Assembly (NCBI RefSeq): GCF_003807585.1
Contig: NZ_RMBX01000009.1
Span: 1 to 64,000 of the forward strand
From: Chitinophaga barathri
Lineage (GTDB): Bacteria; Bacteroidota; Bacteroidia; Chitinophagales; Chitinophagaceae
Direction: 5' to 3'
Length of the DNA stretch: 64,000 nt
A program made the translations under genes and the position numbers. Shown piece by piece: positions 27,945-36,432 of the stretch. A model generated the notes under the pieces. It did no database searches, was not told where the DNA came from, and was given only the letters and a program-made list of their open reading frames with translations. How positions within the stretch are numbered: position 1 is the stretch's first letter; every line of letters starts with the position of its first letter.

Positions 27945-28265
27945 ATTAGACTTTTTCTTTTTCCGTTTTCCGGGGAAGTTGATTTTTTCAAGTACCTGCA
28001 AAACAATCGTTTAGCAGGGCGGCTTCTCCGTTCATCCGTTACAGTTGCCATTCACCAGAAAGCCTGTATTTACGGGGCTTCCAGGGCAATATATTGGCGT
28101 AATATTTGTTCTATTATTATACGGAAACGACACAAACCTACGTTGAAAACAGCAAACCCTCTCAACCGGGTGTGCGAAGATAATAAAACGCTTTGTGGTG
28201 TAACCCTTTAACGATAAATTTCGTTTAAATTGAGTAAATTTACATTGTTAATCAAATATCATCAG

Positions 28266-29297
28266 ATGAAACCTATGATATATAGTGCAGTAGCCGCCCT
28301 GCTTGTGTTCAGCAGCTGTTCTACCGCATATCAGACCGCACAGACGCCGGATGATGTTTACCACTCACCGGTTAGACAGCAAACAGTGTACGCCAGCAAC
28401 ACGGCCAGAAATACGCAATCCGCATCCAATGTCGAAGAAACGTATGATGACGACGGCAACACCTATGTAACTTATGAGGACGATGAGGACGAGCGTTATG
28501 ATTACGCGCGCCGCATTGACCGCTTCAGCAGGGGCTATAACGGCAGCTACTGGGACGGTTATTATTTTGACAGCTTCTACGGCAGCCCGTACATGGGTAT
28601 GGGTGGTTATTACGGCGGCTTCGGCTCTCCGTGGTACGGCTCTTACTGGGGCGGTCCTTCCCTGACAATCGGCCTGGGCTGGGGTTATAACCCCTGGCGT
28701 TACAATGGCTTCTACGGTCCGTCTTACGGCGGATGGTACGGCGGCCATGGCTGGTATGGCGGCGGTTGGGGCGGCGGAGGCTGGTACGGAGGCTACCCCG
28801 GCGGTTATTATCCCGGCGGCGGCTGGTACGGCGGAGGATATCATGGCGGCGGCGGTTATTATACCCGTCCTTCCAATTCCTACGGCCCCCGTGGTTCTTC
28901 CAACTCACGTGTGTTCAATTCCCGCGACAGCTACACTTCACCCAGACCGAATACCCAGGGCCGTTCAGTTCCCCGCAGGAGCTTCAATGGCAATGGTACC
29001 GAAGTGCCCAGCGGAAACTACAACACCGGGCGCCCGAGCAACGGCAACAACAGTTCTTCTCCGAGAAGGGTATTCCAGCGTTCCACTACCGAACGCCCGG
29101 TAACGCAGCCCAGCAACAGCAGGCCGCAGCCCGAACGTTCCAGCAGAACTTACGAGCGTAACTACGACAGGAGTAACAACAGCACTCCCCAACGCTCAGA
29201 GCCCGTTTACAGAGCACCAGAACCGCAGAGAAGCGCTCCCAGCAGCTCTCCATCCAGCACACCATCCAGAACTTTCCGTCCCAGAGGCGGCAGGTAA
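28266..29297 (+). CDS. Gly/Tyr/Trp-rich lipoprotein of unknown function
   Basis: A 343-residue lipoprotein; ATG 28266 begins the signal, with the lipobox FSSC (Cys near 18). An acidic segment (YDDDGNTYVTYEDDEDE) precedes a long low-complexity region rich in Gly, Tyr and Trp (about 95-205, many G-W-Y-G-G repeats). The Ser/Pro/Arg/Asn-rich tail ends PRGGR. No enzyme fold is visible. Proteins of this look are common in Bacteroidota and have no assigned role; a surface or matrix function is only a guess. A strong inverted repeat follows the stop. Confidence 0.8.
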   Translation: MKPMIYSAVAALLVFSSCSTAYQTAQTPDDVYHSPVRQQTVYASNTARNTQSASNVEETYDDDGNTYVTYEDDEDERYDYARRIDRFSRGYNGSYWDGYYFDSFYGSPYMGMGGYYGGFGSPWYGSYWGGPSLTIGLGWGYNPWRYNGFYGPSYGGWYGGHGWYGGGWGGGGWYGGYPGGYYPGGGWYGGGYHGGGGYYTRPSNSYGPRGSSNSRVFNSRDSYTSPRPNTQGRSVPRRSFNGNGTEVPSGNYNTGRPSNGNNSSSPRRVFQRSTTERPVTQPSNSRPQPERSSRTYERNYDRSNNSTPQRSEPVYRAPEPQRSAPSSSPSSTPSRTFRPRGGR

Positions 29298-29309
29298 TGC
29301 CATATTCTT

Positions 29310-29348
29310 ATCAGTCACGTATTATTCAATTCATAATACGTGACTGAT
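29310..29348. repeat. 16-bp perfect inverted repeat between two genes
   Basis: Arms ATCAGTCACGTATTAT and ATAATACGTGACTGAT around a 7-nt loop TCAATTC. It starts 12 bp past the lipoprotein stop and ends 7 bp before a -7 promoter element for the next gene. There is no clean T run, so it may be a terminator, an operator for the porin gene, or both. Confidence 0.8.
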
Positions 29349-29354
29349 TAATCT

Positions 29355-29362
29355 TATATTTG
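29355..29362 (+). promoter_or_regulatory. -7 promoter element of the FadL-like gene
   Basis: TATATTTG matches TAnnTTTG exactly, 33 bp before the ATG at 29396. The region where a -33 box would lie is occupied by the right arm of the inverted repeat at 29310-29348. Confidence 0.5.
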
Positions 29363-29395
29363 CATTCGCAATATTTTCTCACCAGACTTTTTAAG

Positions 29396-30967
29396 ATGAA
29401 TAAAAGGATCACATTTCTTTTGATAGCCATAGGTGTATCCAGCCATGTCATGGCGCAGGATGAAGGGGATGCCTTACGATACAGCCGCCTGACCACAGGA
29501 GGAACGGCCCGTACACAGGCTATTGGCGGCGCAGCAGGTTCCCTGGGGGGTGATATTTCCGCCACCCACGTGAACCCGGCAGGGCTTGGCTTTTTCAAAA
29601 CGAGTGAAGTGAACGTTTCGCCCGGTTTTTATTTCCGCAGCAACAGCTATAATTACCTGGGAAGCGCCACGGATGCAGACAAAAGCGGCGCCATACTGAA
29701 CAACATCGGCATCGTTTTCGGGATACCCACCCGCCGCAACCCGAACTCTCCCTGGAAAAACTTCGCGTTTTCGCTGGATTATAACAGGATGGCGAATTTT
29801 AATAACAAAACGTATATCGCCGGTACAAACCATACTACCAGCTATTCCGACAAATGGGTGGAAACGTTGAATAATGGCGGAAGTCCTGTGTCCCTGGATG
29901 ATGCGGAATACTCCTATCCCCTTGGCGCCAGCCTCGGTTACTGGGGGTTCCTGCTGAACAGCGACCGGGATCAGGCTGGCATCCCGACGAACTATTACAC
30001 CGTCGTAAATCCCACAAATCCCGGAGGCATCGACCAACAGGATGTTGTGAAGGAAAAAGGCGGGCTGGATGAGTTCTCTCTTGGTTTTGGCGGCAATTAC
30101 AATGAACAGTTCTACATTGGGATCTCCGTTAACTTCCCAACTATTCACTACGAACGTTCCAGGACTTTCGCCGAAGATGATCTGTCCAACGATAACGACA
30201 ACGACTTTTCCTTCTTCGAACACACCGAGAACCTGACAACGGATGCGGTGGGCTTCAACTCGAAGCTGGGTATCATTTATGCCCCCATGCCGAGCCTCCG
30301 CTTAGGCCTCGCGTACCATACCCCCACCTGGTTCAATATGCGCGACGCTTCCACAGCCAGCCTGCTGGTAAATACAGAAAACCTGCCTGCAGACGGTGTG
30401 TCTGAACGTTTCAAGACTTCAGAGTCATTGACGAATGGCTTCCCGGTGGAATACGAATATAGCATGCGCACGCCTGCCAGGGCCATGGCCAGTGTATCCT
30501 ACATTTTCGGTACCAATGCGGACGTAAAACAGCAACACGGTTTTATTACCGCGGACGTGGAATACGTCAACTACGGCGGCACCAAATTCAAATACAATAA
30601 AGGAGGAGCGGAAGATAAGCAGATTGCTGACCGGCTGAACAACGTGATCGATAATGCTTACAAAGGCGCGGTGAACCTGCGCGTGGGCGGTGAGATGAAG
30701 TTCAACGTATTTGCAGTGAGAGCTGGTTTCAACTACATGGGCAACCCGTACAACTCCGAATACTCCGATGTGGACGCGAGCATCAAAAAGGTGAGCGGCG
30801 GCGTTGGTTACCGCAACAGGGGCTTTTTTGCCGACCTGACTTATATTCATACGCTTCCCACGAAAGACGTCTACGTACCTTACACCCTCAGCGGAATGCC
30901 GGTTGCATCCGCATCAGCAGACCTGAGTGGCGGTAACGTGGTGATGACGGTGGGCTTTAAATTCTAA
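29396..30967 (+). CDS. FadL/OMPP1-type outer-membrane transporter
   Basis: A 523-residue outer-membrane protein starting at ATG 29396 with a signal peptide (MNKRITFLLIAIGVSSHVMA-Q). The early segment GGTARTQAIGGAAGSLGGDISATHVNPAGLGFF is the hallmark of the FadL/TodX/OMPP1 family. The body shows repeated amphipathic strands (LRLGLAYHTPTWF, AVRAGFNYMGNPY) and ends VVMTVGFKF with the terminal Phe of outer-membrane barrels. Family members pass long-chain fatty acids and other hydrophobic compounds. The substrate here is unknown. Confidence 0.85.
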   Translation: MNKRITFLLIAIGVSSHVMAQDEGDALRYSRLTTGGTARTQAIGGAAGSLGGDISATHVNPAGLGFFKTSEVNVSPGFYFRSNSYNYLGSATDADKSGAILNNIGIVFGIPTRRNPNSPWKNFAFSLDYNRMANFNNKTYIAGTNHTTSYSDKWVETLNNGGSPVSLDDAEYSYPLGASLGYWGFLLNSDRDQAGIPTNYYTVVNPTNPGGIDQQDVVKEKGGLDEFSLGFGGNYNEQFYIGISVNFPTIHYERSRTFAEDDLSNDNDNDFSFFEHTENLTTDAVGFNSKLGIIYAPMPSLRLGLAYHTPTWFNMRDASTASLLVNTENLPADGVSERFKTSESLTNGFPVEYEYSMRTPARAMASVSYIFGTNADVKQQHGFITADVEYVNYGGTKFKYNKGGAEDKQIADRLNNVIDNAYKGAVNLRVGGEMKFNVFAVRAGFNYMGNPYNSEYSDVDASIKKVSGGVGYRNRGFFADLTYIHTLPTKDVYVPYTLSGMPVASASADLSGGNVVMTVGFKF

Positions 30968-30987
30968 ATAATATAAATTCCGGATAC

Positions 30988-31021
30988 AAAAGGAGGAGGG
31001 GCTTGCGTCCTTCCTTTTTTT
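30988..31021 (+). terminator. probable terminator of the FadL-like gene
   Basis: AAAAGGAGGA pairs with TCCTTCCTTTT, with one bulged T, and runs into TTTTTTT. The T run overlaps the stop codon of the convergent miaA gene. Confidence 0.6.
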
Positions 31022-31925
31022 ATGCGTGTAACTGCCGGAGTACTGCGCTTTCAATGGTCTCCCCTTCCCGCGCGTCGAACCACTGGATGGCGGCATCGCG
31101 GCGGAACCAGGTGAGCTGGCGTTTGGCGTATTGGCGGGTATGGGTCTTAATGCCGTCTATGGCTTCAGGAAGGGTTATTTTACCGTCAAAATGATCGAAT
31201 ATTTCCGAGTAGCCTACGGTCTGAAGCGCATTGTGCCGGCGGAACGTTTCCACGCTGCGCACTTCATCCACAAGACCGGCTTCCATCATCCTGTCCACGC
31301 GGTGATGGATGTTTTCATGCAGCAACTCTTTCGGTAATTGCAGCCCTATTTTGATCACATTAAAATCCCGCTGCTGCTGCGTACCCGAACGGAATGCCGT
31401 AATGGACTGACCGGTGGCTTCAAACACTTCCAGGGCCCGCAGCAGCCGGTGAGGGTTATGTATTTCCGCGAGGGCGTAAAACCCGGGGTCTTTCTGTTGC
31501 AGGGTTTCCTGCAGCCAGGCGATCCCCTGCCGCCCGTATTCTTCCCTCAGCCTGTTCCGGATCTCTTCAGGCACCGGCGGTATCTGGTCCATTCCTTCCA
31601 GGAAAGCGCGGATATACAGGCCTGTACCACCTGTTACAATGGCAAAGGGCTGACGGGAGAAGATCTCGTCCGCATACCGCAGCGCAAGCTGCTCGTACAT
31701 GGCAGCGTTTACTTCTTCTGTAATGGAGTGGGAGTTGATAAAATAATGAGGGACGGCCTGTAGCTCAGCCGCATCAGGCTTTGCGGTGCCTATGGTAAGC
31801 TCGCGGTAACACTGGCGGGAATCCGCAGAGATGATCTCCGTTCCCAGCCGTTCCGCCAGGCGTATAGCCATAGCCGTTTTCCCTACCGCGGTAGGCCCGG
31901 CGAGTACCACAACCGTATTTTTCAT
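31020..31925 (-). CDS. miaA: tRNA dimethylallyltransferase
   Basis: Cytoplasmic tRNA-modifying enzyme (301 residues) that transfers a dimethylallyl group to A37 of tRNAs reading codons that begin with U. The P-loop AGPTAVGKT (8-16), the DSRQCY motif, GGTGLYIRAFLEG and YAKRQLTWFRRD are standard MiaA landmarks, and the length fits the family. It is convergent with the FadL-like gene; the next minus-strand gene upstream ends 147 bp away, so miaA is probably monocistronic. Confidence 0.96.
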   Translation of the reverse strand: MKNTVVVLAGPTAVGKTAMAIRLAERLGTEIISADSRQCYRELTIGTAKPDAAELQAVPHYFINSHSITEEVNAAMYEQLALRYADEIFSRQPFAIVTGGTGLYIRAFLEGMDQIPPVPEEIRNRLREEYGRQGIAWLQETLQQKDPGFYALAEIHNPHRLLRALEVFEATGQSITAFRSGTQQQRDFNVIKIGLQLPKELLHENIHHRVDRMMEAGLVDEVRSVETFRRHNALQTVGYSEIFDHFDGKITLPEAIDGIKTHTRQYAKRQLTWFRRDAAIQWFDAREGETIESAVLRQLHA

Positions 31926-32071
31926 ATGAAAAGAGCCTGGGCCGTTTGTTTTATTCCAACGGGGACCAGGACTAAATGATCAGGGTGATTGGGAATATAA
32001 AGGAACCCCGGCCGTTTGCCTGTATGGTATGCCCGGGGCCTGAGATCCACGGAATGTAGCCACGACTGGGG

Positions 32072-32647
32072 TTAGAATGCGTTTTCTTCCTCGCCGCCGG
32101 TTTCTTCCAGGCCGTCATCTTCGCTGTCCGTCTCCTCTCCTTCTTCACCAAAGCCGTCTTCGGGCATGCCTTCGCGGTTCAGGTCGTATTTCTCTTCCAT
32201 TTCCACGAGTTTGTCGCCGATAAGGCCTTTGGTGCCATACTGGCTGGGGGCAAGGCCTTCCTTACGCACGCAGGCGGGGTAGCTGAGTTTGGTGTTCTCA
32301 TCTTTGGCAACACCGATCAGCTCCACCAGGAACGTCCAGTTTTTGGCGTAGTCGTAGAGATAGATGAATTTCTGATTTGGAGCCTTTACCATGGCGCCAA
32401 CAGGGGTTTCAGACATCAGCAGCGGTTCCGCTTTGCGGGGCTGGGGATCTTTTTCAAGGAGTATTTCACGGCCCCGTTGCCAGTTGTCATTGCTACGGAA
32501 AAAGGTAGCCTTATGTTTGGAATCAAACTCATATGCGGTCAATATGGCTTGATGGAACTGCAAAAAATTCTGGCTAGGCTTTACCGCAATGTCTCTATAG
32601 ACACTCTCATCCTCTTCCCAGTAAACTCGAAACTTCAATACCGGCAT
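32072..32647 (-). CDS. plasmid pRiA4b ORF-3-like protein
   Basis: A 191-residue cytoplasmic protein of the pRiA4b ORF-3 family, recognised from LKFRVYWEEDESVYRDIAVKPSQNFLQFHQAILTAYEFDSKH and the later FIYLYDYAKNWTFLVELIG. The family is widespread, and its function is unknown despite the plasmid or transposon-passenger name. A strongly acidic tail (about 160-191) follows the domain. It is not next to any mobile element here, so I take it as an ordinary chromosomal gene. It lies 35 bp downstream of the CCA-adding gene. Confidence 0.8.
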   Translation of the reverse strand: MPVLKFRVYWEEDESVYRDIAVKPSQNFLQFHQAILTAYEFDSKHKATFFRSNDNWQRGREILLEKDPQPRKAEPLLMSETPVGAMVKAPNQKFIYLYDYAKNWTFLVELIGVAKDENTKLSYPACVRKEGLAPSQYGTKGLIGDKLVEMEEKYDLNREGMPEDGFGEEGEETDSEDDGLEETGGEEENAF

Positions 32648-32682
32648 ATGAATTACATTAAGCGTAAGGCAAAAATACCAAA

Positions 32683-34101
32683 TTATTTAACAGGGGTCAA
32701 GTCAAGTTCTCTTGCTTTCCGCAACATATACTGATAGGCTGCTTCAAAGGAGTTAGGTATCTCCCCGTCGAGAATGGCTTCGCGGATCGCGCTTTTGAGA
32801 TCGCCCACTACCCTTCCCGGCTTCAGGTTAAACGTTTCCATGATCATTTCTCCCGTAATGGGCGGCTGCCAGTTGCGGATGCGGTCGTTTTCCTCCACTT
32901 CCTTCAGGCGTTCGCGCACCAGCTCGAAATTTTCCATATACCGTTTCACCCTCGCCTTGTTCTTGGACGTAATATCCGCTTCACAGAGCATCATCAGCGA
33001 ATCGAGGTCCTCCCCGGCGTCAAACAGCAGGCGGCGTATAGCCGAATCAGTTATATTCTCCTTGGTAAGGCTGATGGGGCGCAGATGCAGCTCCACCAGT
33101 TTTTTCACCAGCCGCATACTTTCATGCTGCGGCAGTTTGAGGCGCGCAAAGATACGCGGCACCATTTTTCCGCCCACCGCATCATGACCGTGAAAGGTCC
33201 AGCCATGGCCTTCCTCGAAACGTTTTGTGGCGGGTTTGCCAATGTCGTGCATAAGCGCGGCCCATCGCAGCCATAGGTCGCGGGTATGGCGGGAAATATT
33301 GTCGATCACCTGGAGGGTGTGATAAAAATTGTCTTTATGCCCTTTGCCTTCCACCGTTTCCACGCCCACCAGGTCCACCATCTGCGGGAAAATGATCTTC
33401 AGCAGCCCCGTTTGGTACAGCAGATCGAGGCCGATGGAAGGTTTGGAAGAAAGCATGATCTTGTTGAATTCATCCGTGATCCTTTCCTGGGTAATGATCT
33501 TGATACGTTCCGCATTGTCTTTGATAGCCTGGAAAGTATCCGGGTGGATCGTAAAATGCAGCTGCGAGGCAAAGCGGATGCCGCGCATCATACGCAGTGG
33601 GTCATCGCTGAAGGTGCGCGCGGGGTCCAGCGGGGTGCGGATGATCTTATCAGCAAGGTCCTGCCGGCCGTTAAAGGGGTCGAGCAGTTGGCCGTAATCC
33701 GCTTCGTTGAGGCTGATTGCCAGTGCGTTGATGGTAAAATCGCGGCGCAGCTGGTCATCTTCCAGCGATCCGGGCGCTACCTCGGGGTTGCGGCTGTTTT
33801 CACTGTAACTTTCCCGCCTGGCGCCAACGAATTCAATTTCAATGTCTTTATACTTGATCTGGGCTGTGCCGTAGGTTTTGAAATAGTTCACTTTAATGGC
33901 AGGGTCCAGCAGGGAAGCTACCCCGTGCGCGAGAGCGATACCGTCTCCCACGCAAACGATGTCCATATCTTTTGTGTTGCGGTTCAGCAGTTTATCCCGC
34001 ACAAAACCGCCAATGAGATAACAGGGAACGCCAATCTGGCGCGCCGCTTGTGCCACGCATCCGAATAACTCCTTTTCCCGTGCCGTACAGGGAATCTGCA
34101 T
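32683..34101 (-). CDS. cca: HD-domain CCA tRNA nucleotidyltransferase
   Basis: A 472-residue enzyme expected to add or repair the 3' CCA of tRNAs. The nucleotidyltransferase head contains [21 protein letters not shown] (GG and DxD), then [13 protein letters not shown] and the RNA-binding [15 protein letters not shown]. An HD domain follows (ALMHDIGKP, about 285-330) and then a C-terminal region. In Bacteroidota this class is annotated as CCA-adding; a poly(A) polymerase role is the main alternative. The tRNA-Leu in this window encodes only CC of the CCA end, so such an enzyme is needed. Confidence 0.92.
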   Translation of the reverse strand: MQIPCTAREKELFGCVAQAARQIGVPCYLIGGFVRDKLLNRNTKDMDIVCVGDGIALAHGVASLLDPAIKVNYFKTYGTAQIKYKDIEIEFVGARRESYSENSRNPEVAPGSLEDDQLRRDFTINALAISLNEADYGQLLDPFNGRQDLADKIIRTPLDPARTFSDDPLRMMRGIRFASQLHFTIHPDTFQAIKDNAERIKIITQERITDEFNKIMLSSKPSIGLDLLYQTGLLKIIFPQMVDLVGVETVEGKGHKDNFYHTLQVIDNISRHTRDLWLRWAALMHDIGKPATKRFEEGHGWTFHGHDAVGGKMVPRIFARLKLPQHESMRLVKKLVELHLRPISLTKENITDSAIRRLLFDAGEDLDSLMMLCEADITSKNKARVKRYMENFELVRERLKEVEENDRIRNWQPPITGEMIMETFNLKPGRVVGDLKSAIREAILDGEIPNSFEAAYQYMLRKARELDLTPVK

Positions 34102-34133
34102 ATACTTTCTACTGGTTTAGGGCGCAAAAGTAC

Positions 34134-34706
34134 TCAATTACGGATGATTTCCAGTGCTCCATCTTTGCCGATGCGCACAATACGCGAGGGCCTTGCCGGC
34201 GTATGATCCTGCTGGCGGTACTTCACCGTATAATCCACGCCGTGGCGGATGGCATCTTCCACATCACCGAAAACAGCGGGCGATGGCGCTCCGCTCAGGT
34301 TCGCGGAGGTGGACACCAGCGGTTTGCGGAGACGTTTGATCAAATGCCTGCAAAACGTGTCCTGCACAATGCGGATGGCGATGGACCCATCCTGGTTGAT
34401 GACGCTGGGCGCCAGGTGCAGTGCTCCTTCGTAAATGACCGTGGTGGGGCGGTCGAACGATTTGAGCGTGAGTTCGATATCCGGCGGGGGATGCGCGAGA
34501 TAACGCACCAGGTCCCTGGTATCGGCCATGAGGATCACGAGGCTTTTGGCTTCACTGCGTTGCTTGAGGGCGTAGATGCGTTTTACGGCTTCTTCGTCCG
34601 TGGCGTCGCAACCCAGGCCCCAGATGGTATCTGTCGGGTAGAGGATAATGCCGCTCTGGCGCAGTACGGCAAGACTTTTGGTGATATCGTTTTCAAATTC
34701 CGTCAT
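34134..34706 (-). CDS. L-threonylcarbamoyladenylate synthase (Sua5/YciO/YrdC)
   Basis: A 190-residue YrdC-fold protein that makes threonylcarbamoyl-AMP for the t6A37 modification of tRNAs. Landmarks are YPTDTIWGLGCDA, KQRSEAKSLVILM, PTTVIYEG, IAIRIVQD and STSANLSGAP. It is the short, single-domain form without the C-terminal Sua5 domain. Its start codon overlaps the stop of the glycosyltransferase gene (ATGA, 34703-34706), so the two are translationally coupled, although their functions look unrelated. Confidence 0.93.
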   Translation of the reverse strand: MTEFENDITKSLAVLRQSGIILYPTDTIWGLGCDATDEEAVKRIYALKQRSEAKSLVILMADTRDLVRYLAHPPPDIELTLKSFDRPTTVIYEGALHLAPSVINQDGSIAIRIVQDTFCRHLIKRLRKPLVSTSANLSGAPSPAVFGDVEDAIRHGVDYTVKYRQQDHTPARPSRIVRIGKDGALEIIRN

Positions 34707-35833
34707 GCTGTAATGTTTTTATATACATCCATCACCGCGGCCGCGCATTTATCCAGCGTAAACTGCTGCGCGTGAAGGATGCCTTTCTGCCGCATGTCCG
34801 CCCTCAATACCTCGTCTCCCGCTACCTGTTCCATCGCATCCGCAATGGCGGCCGGCCGGAAGGGATCCACATACAGCACGGCGTTCCCGCCTGTTTCCGC
34901 GAAGCAGGAGCCATTTGAAGTGATCACAGGCGTGCGGCTCCAGAGCGCTTCCAGGATGGGGATGCCAAAACCTTCGAACATGGAAGGATATAGCAGCGCC
35001 ACGGCCCCCTGGTAAAGGGCCGGCAGGTCCGCGAAGGCGAATTTATGCGTTTCGTTCAGCCAGACCACCTGCTGCTCCAGGCCTTCTTTGCGGAGATATT
35101 CCTTTATTTCCTTTTTATACCCGCTGCCATCGCCGAGTACTACCAAAGGTATATCCAGCTTGCCTTTCAGGGAGCGCATCGCCTGCGAAATGCCCATCAG
35201 GTTTTTCCTTTCGATTACGGAACCCACGTACAGGAAGTACTGCTGCGGCAGGTTGTAGCGGTTTTTTATGGCATTCACCTCTTCAGCGGTATGTTGTTTT
35301 TCAAAAGAGGGGTCGCAGCCCTGGTAACACACACTGATTCGCTCTTCCGGCACACGGTAAAATTCAATGAGGTCCGCTTTGGTCTGCTCACTGATGGCTA
35401 TTACGCGGCTGGCCTCGCGGCAGGCGTACACGGCTTTGCGGCGGTAGGTGTATACATCAATGGGATTATATTGTTTCGGATAACGCTCAAAAATGAGGTC
35501 GTGCATGGTCACCACGCTTTTTACGCCGCTTTTGTGGATACCGAAGGGCAGTTCCGCGCTGAGGCCGTGATACACGTCGATCTTGTGTTGCCGGAGGTCA
35601 TTCACCACCCAGCGGCTGCGCCATACAGGCTTCAGCCAGCGGTGATGGGGCCTTTGGGGCAGGATGGTCTGCATCCCGCCGGAGGGCCTGAACAGCGGTT
35701 TGGATTTGGGGGCAAAAAGGAAATAATGATGCTGGGGATAGTACTCCGCGAGCGACCTGACGAGCGTGCGGCTGTAGTTCCCCAGGCCTGTGCGGTTCTG
35801 AAAAGCCCGCTTGGCGTCGAAACCGATGTTCAA
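34703..35833 (-). CDS. family GT4 glycosyltransferase
   Basis: A 376-residue retaining GT-B glycosyltransferase. The N-terminal half starts MNIGFDAKRAFQNRTGLGNYSRTL, with the acceptor-side glycine pattern. The C-terminal half carries FLYVGSVIERKN and the nucleotide-sugar motif YPSMFEGFGIPILEALW with the conserved E-x7-E. Such enzymes build surface polysaccharides, and no other polysaccharide gene is adjacent. It is divergent from the graspetide precursor genes (150 bp apart); the opposite strand makes membership of that cluster unlikely, though glycosylation of the peptide cannot be ruled out. Confidence 0.9.
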   Translation of the reverse strand: MNIGFDAKRAFQNRTGLGNYSRTLVRSLAEYYPQHHYFLFAPKSKPLFRPSGGMQTILPQRPHHRWLKPVWRSRWVVNDLRQHKIDVYHGLSAELPFGIHKSGVKSVVTMHDLIFERYPKQYNPIDVYTYRRKAVYACREASRVIAISEQTKADLIEFYRVPEERISVCYQGCDPSFEKQHTAEEVNAIKNRYNLPQQYFLYVGSVIERKNLMGISQAMRSLKGKLDIPLVVLGDGSGYKKEIKEYLRKEGLEQQVVWLNETHKFAFADLPALYQGAVALLYPSMFEGFGIPILEALWSRTPVITSNGSCFAETGGNAVLYVDPFRPAAIADAMEQVAGDEVLRADMRQKGILHAQQFTLDKCAAAVMDVYKNITA

Positions 35834-35983
35834 AGCGAATAGTTTGATTCGGGGGCAAAATACTGAATTTGATTTTTTTCTTTCCTGTAAAAATGCTAAT
35901 TTAATTGTCCGCTTATTGACCCGGGAACTTTAGCAACGGACATTTTCTTCTGCATTCATCAATCGTAAAAAATTAATACTTGT

Positions 35984-36139
35984 ATGCAACCCGAAGTAAA
36001 CCCTGTAGAAAAGCCATTCTTTGCCCAACTGCTCGAGCAGCAGAAGGCCTCAGAAAAAGACCCTCCCATCTTCACCCTGAAGATATTCGATCATGTGGAG
36101 CATACCACCAAGTATCCTTCGGATGGTGATGAGGTGTAA
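35984..36139 (+). CDS. mdnA: microviridin-type graspetide precursor peptide 1
   Basis: A 51-residue peptide gene below the usual ORF length cut-off. It has the two marks of a microviridin precursor. The first is the leader helix motif KPFFAQLLEQQ (10-20), matching the PFFARFL motif that ATP-grasp ligases bind. The second is a C-terminal core TTKYPSDGDEV (41-51) matching T-x-KYPSD-x-(D/E)-E. By analogy with microviridins, ester bonds would link Thr41-Asp47 and Ser46-Asp49, and an amide would link Lys43-Glu50. The core ends the peptide with a single Val. Products of the family inhibit serine proteases. The position-5 residue that sets protease preference is Thr42 here. A weak TGTCCG / CGGACA inverted repeat (35906-35942) lies upstream. 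Confidence 0.93.
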   Translation: MQPEVNPVEKPFFAQLLEQQKASEKDPPIFTLKIFDHVEHTTKYPSDGDEV

Positions 36140-36179
36140 CCATATTTCTTCCATTTAAACCATTTAAACACGAACAGGT

Positions 36180-36362
36180 ATGAAGCCCAATGAACAGGTA
36201 TTAAAGCCGTTTTTTGCACAATTCCTGGAATCCCAGCAAAAAAACGCGCTTCCAAAACAACACCAGGCAACTGAAAATAACTGGACCAGCAAGCTGTCCG
36301 ATGTTCCCGATCAGACGCATAAATATCCCTCTGACGGGGATGAGGAATGGTGGCTGTTATAA
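36180..36362 (+). CDS. mdnA: microviridin-type graspetide precursor peptide 2
   Basis: A 60-residue paralogue of the preceding peptide gene, 40 bp downstream. It has the leader motif LKPFFAQFLESQQ (8-20), a longer Gln/Asn-rich spacer and a core THKYPSDGDE (46-55), followed by a hydrophobic extension EWWLL (56-60). The expected cross-links are Thr46-Asp52 and Ser51-Asp54 (esters) and Lys48-Glu55 (amide). The position-5 residue is His47, unlike Thr in peptide 1, so the two products may inhibit different proteases. A longer ORF in another frame crosses this gene; that overlap is the unused upstream part of the first ligase frame. A hairpin terminator follows 26 bp later. Confidence 0.93.
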   Translation: MKPNEQVLKPFFAQFLESQQKNALPKQHQATENNWTSKLSDVPDQTHKYPSDGDEEWWLL

Positions 36363-36388
36363 AGTCCACCCGCATTCATTCATCATTG

Positions 36389-36419
36389 CAAGCAATGGCT
36401 CCGGCCGTTGCTTGTTTTT
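36389..36419 (+). terminator. attenuator/terminator between graspetide precursors and ligases
   Basis: An 11-bp stem CAAGCAATGGC / GCCGTTGCTTG with one G-U pair, a 4-nt TCCG loop and TTTTTATTT directly after. It lies between the second precursor and the first ligase, all on one strand. Partial read-through would give abundant precursor mRNA and less ligase mRNA, an arrangement known from other RiPP operons. Confidence 0.85.
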
Positions 36420-36432
36420 ATTTGCCAGCTTC

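Noticed and set aside
32072-32647. pRiA4b ORF-3 gene as a sign of a plasmid or transposon
   Set aside because: The family name is historical; no inverted repeats, transposase or plasmid gene is near, and the gene sits among housekeeping genes.
34703-35833. Glycosyltransferase as part of the graspetide cluster
   Set aside because: It is on the opposite strand and translationally coupled to a tRNA-modification gene, so membership is not supported.
36214-36432. Upstream extension of the first graspetide ligase
   Set aside because: It would overlap precursor 2 in another frame and cross the terminator hairpin; the ligase fold begins at the ATG at 36433.
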